From contig JAEUUP010000030.1 in the NCBI GenBank assembly GCA_016787525.1, positions 1-64,000 on the forward strand: a stretch of DNA of 64,000 nt, in the 5' to 3' direction. The stretch comes from Saprospiraceae bacterium. Lineage in GTDB: Bacteria > Bacteroidota > Bacteroidia > Chitinophagales > Saprospiraceae. Below the pieces are notes generated by a model. That model searched no databases and was not told the origin of the DNA. It saw only the letters and a list, made by a program, of their open reading frames with translations. Of this stretch, positions 1-7,048 are shown in pieces. Made by a program: the position numbers and the translations under genes. Every line of letters starts with the position of its first letter. Within the stretch, counting starts at the first letter, position 1.

Positions 1-12
1 TTATTTTCTTAT

Positions 13-62
13 GGAGCGAGCCTATATTTTTTTTGCAAGCAAAAAAAATATAGGCTCGCTCC
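13..62. repeat. GGAGCGA-tipped perfect palindrome, copy 1
   Basis: Two 24-base arms (13-36 and 39-62) are perfect reverse complements around a two-base centre, opening with GGAGCGAGCC and closing with GGCTCGCTCC. The flank TTTTTTGCACGC on the right matches, in reverse complement, the GCGTGCAAAAAA flank of copy 3 at 13410. It belongs to a three-member family with the copies at 5758 and 13434. The arms share only the seven-base tip with the other copies; the rest of each stem differs. No gene is convincing here: the 70-codon minus-strand frame at 9-221 runs straight through the palindrome. Confidence 0.85.
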
Positions 63-183
63 GAAAAAATCCTTTTTTGCACGCCTTTCGCCTATGGCGA
101 AACAGTGCGAAACCTGTGTTTTTAGTGATTTATAGTTATGCCCACCCTCAGATAATAATTGACTAACAAATTGAGCATTTTCC

Positions 184-218
184 TTAGAAACTGTTTTAAA
201 ACTTAAAACAGTTTCTAA
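184..218. other. 16-bp hairpin in the 1-317 intergenic region
   Basis: TTAGAAACTGTTTTAA (184-199) and its exact reverse complement (203-218) enclose a three-base loop. It lies 100 bases before the first gene and could end transcription arriving from the left, but there is no long T tract. Apart from this hairpin and the palindrome at 13-62, I see nothing functional in 1-317. Confidence 0.55.
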
Positions 219-317
219 CATTAATTCTTATTCGTGTACACTATTGTGCATATCTTAAAACAGTAGTAAACAAACTGTCCTTCAAAACAGTGTATTAGAG
301 TTGTTATTGTCAAAAAA

Positions 318-2552
318 ATGAAAAAACTTTACGCATTCATCAAACAAACAATTATAGTTAGTCTTTTTTGTACCCCCTCAGTATTACAAGCAACGCACAT
401 TGTAGGTGGAGAATTTACCTATAAATTTGTAAAAAGAGATAGTGCTGACCACAAATTGATTTATTATAATTTCAATCTAAACATCTATCGAGAAACGGCT
501 TCTGCAGCAGGGTTTGATTACCGACCCAGCATTAGCATTTTCATAAAACAACCCAATGGTAGTTATAAATTTGTTAGAAGAATCAATCCATATCTGGATG
601 AAGATAATATTCGCCCTGTACAACCACCCAAATTGCCCTGTACCGAAACGCCATCTGGCATAGGTGTCGAAATAGGTACATACAATTGGACAGAAGTCTT
701 GCGAGATACCAATACATCCTATCTTTTAGCCTATCAAAGATGTTGCCGCAACAACAGTATTTTCAATATTTGGTCAGCAGCCAGCACAGGCACAACTTAC
801 TATGTCGAAATCACGCCTGAAGCCCAACGAGCCAATAATAGTAGTCCAACCTTCCAAGAACTACCCCCTATTTTTATCTGTGGCAACGAGCCTATCAACT
901 ACAACCATTCCGCCATTGATAGAGATGGTCATCAGCTTGTGTATCGCTTTTGCCCTGCTTTTGAGGGTGGTACAACAGCCCAACCAGCACCTCTTCAAGC
1001 CTCTACACCACCATTTACACCTGTTACCTACATTGTACCGACTTATAACGCGAATGCGCCTATGGGTGGTAGTCCGATTGTAAAAATTGACCCCAATACG
1101 GGTATCATTACAGGTACGCCTACGGATATTGGTCAATTTGTAGTTACTGTTTGCGTCGAAGAATATGAAAATGGCATCCTGTTGAGTCGTATTTTTCGAG
1201 ATTTTCAGTTCAACGTTGTGTCTTGTCGGCGTTTAGTTGTCTCAAAATTAGATGCAGATTCCGTATTTGGGAAAAAGTTTTCCCTTTACGGTTGCGATAC
1301 GACAACCCTTGCCCTGAATAATACAAGTTATGATCGAGCAAACATCAATAATTTTTATTGGGAGTTTAATAAAAATGGGCGAACTACTCGTTATACCGAT
1401 TGGAGTCCTGTCATAACATTCAGAGATACAGGCATTTATACAGGCAAATTGGTTTTAAACCCAGGAGAAGAATGCTCTGATTCAGCTTTTGTTGAAGTCA
1501 ATATTGGCGGTAGATTGAATCCATCAATCGCCGTCCAATACGATGCCTGCGTGGCGGGTCCAGTACAATTTAAAGGTTCTGTCGCCAACAACATACCCCT
1601 CAGTAAAATCGTCTGGTTGTATGGTGACTTTTTCAAAGATTCCAATGATTTGGTCACAAACCATCAGTACACCTACGCAGGTACATTCACGTGCGAACTT
1701 TTTGTTAAAGACCAATTTGGATGCATGGGTCACACATCTAAAACATTTACATGGCAACCCGCTCCTCCTATCCTGATTGTTGAACCGAGTGCTTTCGTCG
1801 GTTGTGTGCCGAGTGAAGTTTTTTTCAAAAACAACTCTACCCCTATTGATGCCACCTACAAAGTTGCTTGGGATTTTGGAGATGGTGTACTCAGTAATGA
1901 GATAAGTCCCAAACACATCTATACTCAAGCTGATACTTTCACAGTCAAATTACTGATAACATCTCCCATTGGTTGTAAGAAGGAAGCCATTTTTAAAGAC
2001 TGGATCAAAATCAAACCTGTTCCAAAAGCAGATTTCGATTGGACACCTAAAACTATCAACAATTTACACCCCTCAGTATCGTTTATAGATAAGTCGTCTA
2101 GTGATACCAAATCCTGGCGTTGGTATTTCAGCCAAAAGGCATACTCCAACCAGCAAAATCCCCCTTTCAGCTATCGAGATACAGGCATTCAAACCGTCCA
2201 GTTGTATGTCACTAATCAATATGGCTGCCAAGATTCCATCACAAAAACGATTTATATAGAGCCTGAAATGACCTTTTATTTACCAACAGCGTTTTCACCC
2301 AACTATGATTCAGTCAATGATGTGTTTAAAGGAACAGGATTTTTATACGGTTTGAAAAGCTATAGAATGACAATTTGGAATAGATGGGGCGAAAAAATAT
2401 TTGAAACAACCAACCCACAGGAAGGTTGGAATGGGCAAAAAAATAATATTGGGCAATCCGTTCCAGAAGGTATTTACCTGTGTGAAGTGGAGTATATTAC
2501 ACCTAAAAATGAAAAAAAACGACTCAACAACTTTCTGACGCTTTATCGCTAA
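318..2552 (+). CDS. T9SS type B (gliding motility-associated) PKD-domain protein, copy 1
   Basis: A 744-residue secreted surface protein. Residues 1-26 form a signal peptide, followed by the motif THIVGGEFTY, common at the mature N-terminus of large Bacteroidota PKD proteins. The middle is made of Ig/PKD-like beta domains, with a clear PKD core WDFGDG near residue 517 ending in HIYTQADTFTVKL. The last ~90 residues (LPTAFSPNYDSVNDVFKG ... WNRWGEKIFE ... GWNGQ ... PEGIYLCEVEY) are the CHU_C gliding-motility C-terminal domain, which directs T9SS type B export across the outer membrane. The next gene is a close paralog in tandem, so both arose by duplication. The substrate or binding partner is unknown; adhesion is a guess from the family. 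Three CCCCTCAGTA copies (374, 1596, 2069) lie in the gene, the first inside the signal peptide. Confidence 0.9.
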   Translation: MKKLYAFIKQTIIVSLFCTPSVLQATHIVGGEFTYKFVKRDSADHKLIYYNFNLNIYRETASAAGFDYRPSISIFIKQPNGSYKFVRRINPYLDEDNIRPVQPPKLPCTETPSGIGVEIGTYNWTEVLRDTNTSYLLAYQRCCRNNSIFNIWSAASTGTTYYVEITPEAQRANNSSPTFQELPPIFICGNEPINYNHSAIDRDGHQLVYRFCPAFEGGTTAQPAPLQASTPPFTPVTYIVPTYNANAPMGGSPIVKIDPNTGIITGTPTDIGQFVVTVCVEEYENGILLSRIFRDFQFNVVSCRRLVVSKLDADSVFGKKFSLYGCDTTTLALNNTSYDRANINNFYWEFNKNGRTTRYTDWSPVITFRDTGIYTGKLVLNPGEECSDSAFVEVNIGGRLNPSIAVQYDACVAGPVQFKGSVANNIPLSKIVWLYGDFFKDSNDLVTNHQYTYAGTFTCELFVKDQFGCMGHTSKTFTWQPAPPILIVEPSAFVGCVPSEVFFKNNSTPIDATYKVAWDFGDGVLSNEISPKHIYTQADTFTVKLLITSPIGCKKEAIFKDWIKIKPVPKADFDWTPKTINNLHPSVSFIDKSSSDTKSWRWYFSQKAYSNQQNPPFSYRDTGIQTVQLYVTNQYGCQDSITKTIYIEPEMTFYLPTAFSPNYDSVNDVFKGTGFLYGLKSYRMTIWNRWGEKIFETTNPQEGWNGQKNNIGQSVPEGIYLCEVEYITPKNEKKRLNNFLTLYR

Positions 2553-2553
2553 A

Positions 2554-2563
2554 CCCCTCAGTA
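2554..2563 (+). repeat. CCCCTCAGTA copy just after a stop codon
   Basis: This exact copy begins two bases after the last base of the preceding stop codon, in the 173-base gap between the tandem paralogs. TAATTTTG at 2662-2669 in the same gap resembles a Bacteroidota -7 box for the next gene, but it has no good -33 partner. Confidence 0.85.
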
Positions 2564-2725
2564 AAAATTCATTCACCTCAGTTTTTTCTGTTTTCGTCAA
2601 TAAAATTCAGGTATTTTGCAAAAAACTAAGCTTATAATATTAAGACAGTGAAAAACTCGCTTAATTTTGAAACCTTATTGCGTGAAACAAATCATTTGGC
2701 ATAACACACTCAACTCGCTGCTATT

Positions 2726-4975
2726 GTGAAAATTCGACACCTTCCATTTGTATTAGCCTTAGTTGGCTTGTCCTTTCTATCCCCCTCAGTATTGCGGGCA
2801 AGCCATATTGTAGGTGGTGTCATCACTTATACATTCATCAAACGTGACACGGTCAATCCTAAACTGATTACGTATCACTTCACACTCAAAGTCTATCGCG
2901 ACATATTTGGGTCGAATGGGACGCAGTTAGATGCCAGAGCCAATATTGCTATTCTACTTCAAAATGCGAATGGAGCTTACGCTCTTTATAGATCAAAGCA
3001 AATTCCTATCTCCAGCACTAAAACATTAGATATCAACAAGCCGCCTTGTTCAGAGGTTCCTGCAAATATTGGTGTCGAAGAAGGCATTTATGAATGGGAC
3101 GAACAATTGGTTGAGTCTTCAACAAGTTATGCTGTAACCTATCAACGTTGTTGTCGCAACAATACGATAGCCAATATTTATAATCCTGGCACAACAGGGG
3201 CAACCTATACGGTCGAAATAACAGCCGAATCGCAACGAACAAACAATAATAGTCCTGTTTTTAACAATTTCCCCCCTTCTGTCATTTGTGCCAATGAATC
3301 TTTAAACTATGATCATTCGGCAACGGATACTGAGGGGGATCAATTGGTTTATAGTTTTTGCGGTGCGTTCATAGGAGGCAGTTCAGGAGGTACACCTGGA
3401 CCTACACCAGCAGGCAACAATATTGGCAAACCCCCTTATTCATTTGTGAACTATCGGTTACCTAATTATAGTATCAATGCGCCTATTGGAGGCTCACCGA
3501 TTGTCAAAATCAATTCAAATACAGGTATTATCACAGGTACACCCAATGTTTTGGGACAATTTGTTGTGACTGTTTGCGTAGAAGAATATCGAAATGGTGT
3601 CCTGATAGGTAAGATTTTTCGAGACTTCCAATTCAACGTTGTGTCATGCCGACGCACTGTTGTGACTGCCATCACCTCAGATTCAACCGCAGGTAAAGAG
3701 TTTTATGTCAGTGGTTGTGAAAATGTTACTTTGACCATTGACAATCAAAGTTATGACCGCGCCAATATCAGCAGTTTCTATTGGGAGTTTGACATGCGTG
3801 GCAATAAAGTACGCTTCAATGACTGGAGTCCAACTGTTGTATTCAGCGACACAGGCGTTTATAAAGGCGTTTTGCGCTTAAATCCCAATGCCAACTGTTC
3901 TGATTCGGCTTTTGTTACGGTTAAAGTAGGTGGTAAGTTATTCCCGACCTTCAATGTCAAATATGACACTTGTGTGGCTGGTGCAGTGGCATTTACAGGC
4001 GATGTACGCACTTCAATACCCCTAAAATCAATGTTTTGGGATTATGGTGATGGTTTTAGAGATACCAATAGCCTCGTTACAAGTCATTTTTTCAAAACAC
4101 CTGGTACTAAAAATGTGCTTTTTGCTGTAAAAGACCGAGTCGGTTGCATTGGCGACACCACCATTAGTTTCAACTGGCAACCAGCTCCCCCCATTTTGAT
4201 AGTCGAGCCCAATACATTTGCAGGTTGCGCTCCAGCCACTGTCTCTTTCGTCAATCGTTCAACACCTATCGACACAACCTATAAAATTATTTGGGACTTT
4301 GGCGATGGCACATTTGGGAGTGCCATTAGCCCAAAACATATATATACATATCCTGACACTTTTAGTATCAAATTGATGATAACATCGCCTATTGGATGCT
4401 ACAAAGAAGCAATATTCCGAAGTTGGATAAAAGTCAAATCCGTTCCAAAAGCTGATTTCGATTGGTCGCCCAAAGTCATTAATAATCTCAACCCCTCAGT
4501 ATCTTTCAGAGATAGTTCATCTGCTGACGTGATAGGTTGGCGTTGGTATTTCAGTGAAAAAGCCTATTCAAGTCAAAAAAACCCTCCATTTACTTACCGC
4601 GACACAGGTATTCAGACCGTCAAACTCTATGTCACAAATCAAAATGGCTGCGTAGATTCTATTTTCAAAACACTTTACATTGAGCCAGAAATGACCTTCC
4701 ATTTCCCCAATGCCTTTTCACCCAATTACGACTCTGTCAACGACGTATTCAAAGGTACAGGCTTTTTATATGGCATGAAAAGCTATCGTATGCTGGTTTG
4801 GAATCGCTGGGGTGAAAAGATTTTTGAATCCACTAACCCCAACGAAGGATGGAATGGACAAAAAAACAATGTAGGCATACAAGTCCCTGAGGGCATCTAC
4901 TTATTTGAAGTTGAATACGTAACACCTAAAAATAAACGTGTTTTGAAAAGAGATTTTTTAACTTTATACCGCTAG
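2726..4975 (+). CDS. T9SS type B (gliding motility-associated) PKD-domain protein, copy 2
   Basis: This 749-residue protein is a tandem paralog of the preceding gene, with the same architecture throughout: signal peptide (to about residue 25), ASHIVGGVITY at the mature end, cysteine-paired beta domains (YQRCCRNNTI; RDFQFNVVSCRR), a PKD core WDFGDG near residue 525 and a CHU_C type B sorting domain at the end (PNAFSPNYDSVNDVFKG, WNRWGEKIFE). The start is GTG at 2726; there is no ATG that keeps the signal peptide. The protein should be surface-exposed through T9SS; its ligand is unknown. Motif copies at 2782 and 4492 sit at positions homologous to 374 and 2069 of copy 1, while 3328 is unique to this copy and the site equivalent to 1596 is absent. 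Confidence 0.88.
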   Translation: MKIRHLPFVLALVGLSFLSPSVLRASHIVGGVITYTFIKRDTVNPKLITYHFTLKVYRDIFGSNGTQLDARANIAILLQNANGAYALYRSKQIPISSTKTLDINKPPCSEVPANIGVEEGIYEWDEQLVESSTSYAVTYQRCCRNNTIANIYNPGTTGATYTVEITAESQRTNNNSPVFNNFPPSVICANESLNYDHSATDTEGDQLVYSFCGAFIGGSSGGTPGPTPAGNNIGKPPYSFVNYRLPNYSINAPIGGSPIVKINSNTGIITGTPNVLGQFVVTVCVEEYRNGVLIGKIFRDFQFNVVSCRRTVVTAITSDSTAGKEFYVSGCENVTLTIDNQSYDRANISSFYWEFDMRGNKVRFNDWSPTVVFSDTGVYKGVLRLNPNANCSDSAFVTVKVGGKLFPTFNVKYDTCVAGAVAFTGDVRTSIPLKSMFWDYGDGFRDTNSLVTSHFFKTPGTKNVLFAVKDRVGCIGDTTISFNWQPAPPILIVEPNTFAGCAPATVSFVNRSTPIDTTYKIIWDFGDGTFGSAISPKHIYTYPDTFSIKLMITSPIGCYKEAIFRSWIKVKSVPKADFDWSPKVINNLNPSVSFRDSSSADVIGWRWYFSEKAYSSQKNPPFTYRDTGIQTVKLYVTNQNGCVDSIFKTLYIEPEMTFHFPNAFSPNYDSVNDVFKGTGFLYGMKSYRMLVWNRWGEKIFESTNPNEGWNGQKNNVGIQVPEGIYLFEVEYVTPKNKRVLKRDFLTLYR

Positions 4976-5009
4976 TAATTCTTTTTTGTTCAAAAAAAAA
5001 GAAAAGCAT

Positions 5010-5040
5010 TTTGAGAATACAAAACAAAAGCATACCTTTG
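5010..5040 (+). promoter_or_regulatory. Bacteroidota primary-sigma promoter of rplS
   Basis: TTTG (5010-5013), a 19-base spacer and TACCTTTG (5033-5040) match the Bacteroidetes consensus TTTG-N19/21-TAnnTTTG exactly. The implied transcript start is about 5047, which leaves a ~60-base A-rich leader before the rplS ATG at 5108 and no Shine-Dalgarno sequence. Confidence 0.75.
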
Positions 5041-5107
5041 CGTGCCAAAATAGAAAAGAGGCATACAAATTAGAAAAAATCTAAGAAAAATCGAAAAAAT
5101 ATCAACA

Positions 5108-5479
5108 ATGGATGCTATTAGTTTTGTACAAGATCAGCTCGCTCGTAAAGCTGGTTTTCCTTCCTTCAAGTCAGGTGATAATATAGTCGTGAACTACAAA
5201 ATCATTGAAGGAGATAAAGTACGTATTCAGGCTTATCGTGGCGATGTGATTCAGATCAAAGGTCATGGTGCAAATAAAACTTTCACTGTTCGCAAAATGT
5301 CAAACGGTGTTGGTGTCGAACGTATCTTCCCTATCTCATCACCCAGCATTGACAGCATTGAAGTGACAAAACGCGGTAAAGTACGTCGCGCTAAATTGTA
5401 CTACTTGCGTGGTACTGTAGGTAAAAAATCACGTATCAAAGAGTTACGCAGTGGTATTGCGACAAAAGCAAAAGCGTAA
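5108..5479 (+). CDS. rplS: 50S ribosomal protein L19
   Basis: The product is 123 residues, normal for L19 of this phylum. L19 sits at the interface of the 30S and 50S subunits. Recognisable segments are the N-terminal helix, FKSGDNIVVNYKIIEGDKVR with the following Q.Y.GDVI strand, the basic FTVRKMSNGVGVERIFP segment, and the C-terminal R.GKVRRAKLYYLR, which is diagnostic. It is a single-gene unit here: a consensus promoter at 5010-5040 and a strong terminator at 5499-5537 flank it, instead of the trmD-rpsP linkage of many other bacteria. It contains no copy of the CCCCTCAGTA word. Confidence 0.97.
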   Translation: MDAISFVQDQLARKAGFPSFKSGDNIVVNYKIIEGDKVRIQAYRGDVIQIKGHGANKTFTVRKMSNGVGVERIFPISSPSIDSIEVTKRGKVRRAKLYYLRGTVGKKSRIKELRSGIATKAKA

Positions 5480-5498
5480 TTCGATTTTCATATTGTTT

Positions 5499-5537
5499 AA
5501 AAAAAGCTATTTGGTTACACACTAAATAGCTTTTTTT
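5499..5537 (+). terminator. Rho-independent terminator of rplS
   Basis: AAAAAGCTATTT pairs with AAATAGCTTTTT across an 11-base loop, and a run of seven T follows. The structure starts 20 bases after the rplS stop. Confidence 0.85.
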
Positions 5538-5553
5538 AATGCTTAAATTACCG

Positions 5554-5584
5554 TTTCGCTACTTGTTTTTTTACCCTAACTTTG
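5554..5584 (+). promoter_or_regulatory. promoter-like sequence after the rplS terminator
   Basis: TTTC (5554-5557), a 19-base spacer and TAACTTTG (5577-5584) match the Bacteroidota promoter at 7 of 8 fixed positions. No recognised gene follows within 480 bases; only an 18-codon frame at 5649 lies downstream before a repeat element. It may drive a small RNA or be a relic. Confidence 0.45.
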
Positions 5585-5648
5585 TGGTGCTTTTTGCATC
5601 TATATTATCATTGAATTAAACATACAGAGAGAAAATCACTGAATTGAA

Positions 5649-5705
5649 ATGTCTCTTTTGACGTTCCTCCCTACTCAAAATTCTGCTGAGCTATCTCCTA
5701 ATTAA
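5649..5705 (+). CDS. possible 18-residue peptide or truncated gene start
   Basis: An ATG frame reading MSLLTFLPTQNSAELSPN starts 65 bases after the promoter-like sequence at 5554-5584 and stops three bases before the left inverted repeat of the element at 5708-5884. It could be a genuine micro-protein, the stump of a gene cut by that element, or chance. I do not recognise the sequence. Confidence 0.2.
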   Translation: MSLLTFLPTQNSAELSPN

Positions 5706-5707
5706 CT

Positions 5708-5884
5708 CAAGTTGCTAGTTAAGAATAGGCGCGACTTCGTCGTGCAAAAATTCTAATGGAGCGAGACATTTTTTTGAATTAAAATTCGGCAAAGCCGAAT
5801 TTTAATTCAAAAAAATATCTCGCTCCTAAAAAATCCTCCGCGTCGCCGTAGGCAACGCTATGATTTATTATAACTAGCAACTTG
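5708..5884. repeat. 177-base nested palindromic element with GGAGCGA core (copy 2)
   Basis: The outer ends are perfect 14-base inverted repeats, CAAGTTGCTAGTTA (5708-5721) and its complement (5871-5884). Inside is a long hairpin, 5758-5826, with 33-base arms carrying one mismatch and the loop AAA; its tips are GGAGCGAGA and TCTCGCTCC, as in the copies at 13 and 13434. GTGCAAAAA on the left side is also shared with copy 3. The nested layout resembles a miniature inverted-repeat element, but there is no transposase and no obvious target duplication. Confidence 0.7.
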
Positions 5885-5951
5885 AATTAATTAAAGCCAT
5901 TTAAATAATTCCGCCAGTTCCGAAAGTCATTCTTCGTTTACAAAAAAGGGT

Positions 5952-5988
5952 GTTTTGTTTTAATTTTTTGAAAAAATTAAAACAAAAC
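5952..5988. repeat. 18-base perfect inverted repeat in the 5885-6085 gap
   Basis: GTTTTGTTTTAATTTTTT (5952-5969) and its exact reverse complement (5971-5988) meet at one central base. The flanks GGGTG and CACTT extend the symmetry with one bulge. It is AT-rich without a G+C clamp, so it is not a typical terminator. Nothing else is recognisable between 5885 and 6085. Confidence 0.6.
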
Positions 5989-6085
5989 CACTTTTGGTTT
6001 TTAAAAGTTATTAACAATAGCGGATTTTATTTTGAACCTCTGTACATAGCTAAACAAACATTTTGAACAAAACTTTAACCAAAGC

Positions 6086-6955
6086 ATGATCCGAAACTTA
6101 CTGTTCCTTGTGCTAATTGGCTTTTATCGTCAAGCAACAGCACAGCTAACGTCTAATTTGAGTGTTTCACCAATAGACCGACAAGCCTTACGTCTTAAAT
6201 TAGATTCTACCGATTACAAAGTACAAAACGCTACCCGCCTTGAATTACAAGGCAACTACATGAGTCGAATTATGTACTCTGGACGCGACTACGGTGTGAA
6301 AGGCTTTGGTCTATCCTCTCAACTTTCTTTACACCACAAAAGTGGTTTTTGGCTCTCCACCATTGCCTATCATTGGCAAAAGTTTGATGTCAAAATACCC
6401 AAAACAGACTTTATTCTAGGCTATGCAGGTACTCTGAGCGAACGTGTCGGTGCTTCTGTCAGCTACAGTCGTTGGGTCTATCACGGTAGAAGCCAGTCTG
6501 AATTGAAATGGGCTTTCAACCACTTTATGTCCGTTTACATGGGTATCAACGCCACCTATTTCACGATAGCCCCTCAGTATTACTACATGGTCAGCCCTAA
6601 CGAAAATGTGGCACAATTTGCCGTCACAGTGTCAAAAAATAAAGAATGGCGACCATTTTATGGCGGAAAATTGATTATCGAACCCAATTTGACTTGGATG
6701 ATGTCCACCAAAGACCGCTTTGAGGCTGCTGAACCTACTCGCAAAGCAGGCAAAATGCTGCGGGTTATTGACTATGAATTGGGTATCCCTGTCATTTATC
6801 GTCGCGTTGGTAAATACGACCTTACGGCACGTTATACCTTATCTTTACCTGTCAATGTCGGCCCTTATGATGGTGCAGAAGAAGGAAAATTGGTTTCATT
6901 ATTTAGCCTTGACTATAAATACATACTGTGGCGACAACAGAAAAAAAAGAAATAG
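6086..6955 (+). CDS. probable outer-membrane beta-barrel protein
   Basis: This 289-residue protein has a signal peptide, MIRNLLFLVLIGFYRQATAQ. The rest is built of alternating amphipathic strands rich in aromatic residues (GFGLSSQLSLHHKSGFWLST, YYYMVSPNENVAQFAVTVS, YDLTARYTLSLPVNV), which is the look of a small beta-barrel. I do not recognise a specific family. It ends 93 bases before the ATG chosen for the polysaccharide fusion gene, so the two may be co-transcribed and this protein could be an export or anchoring partner; that is inference from position only. One motif copy lies at 6570, read as APQYYY. Confidence 0.65.
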   Translation: MIRNLLFLVLIGFYRQATAQLTSNLSVSPIDRQALRLKLDSTDYKVQNATRLELQGNYMSRIMYSGRDYGVKGFGLSSQLSLHHKSGFWLSTIAYHWQKFDVKIPKTDFILGYAGTLSERVGASVSYSRWVYHGRSQSELKWAFNHFMSVYMGINATYFTIAPQYYYMVSPNENVAQFAVTVSKNKEWRPFYGGKLIIEPNLTWMMSTKDRFEAAEPTRKAGKMLRVIDYELGIPVIYRRVGKYDLTARYTLSLPVNVGPYDGAEEGKLVSLFSLDYKYILWRQQKKKK

Positions 6956-7048
6956 AATCAGCACTTTAAAATGTGCTTAGAATATACCATAAAGCAAACA
7001 CGGTTTCAAGAACAAACATTAACAAACATAGAACAAACTTTTATCAAC

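Noticed and set aside
9-221. 70-codon minus-strand frame at the window start
   Set aside because: It runs through both arms of the perfect palindrome at 13-62 and a 16-bp hairpin at 184-218; no protein-like features.
5708-5884. Insertion sequence
   Set aside because: Too short for a transposase and no flanking target duplication seen; kept as a palindromic repeat element.
6971-7048. N-terminal extension of the GH18/NodB/GT2 fusion to the ATG at 6971
   Set aside because: The 26 extra residues are polar and unlike a protein start, and the membrane helix lies at a normal distance from the ATG at 7049.
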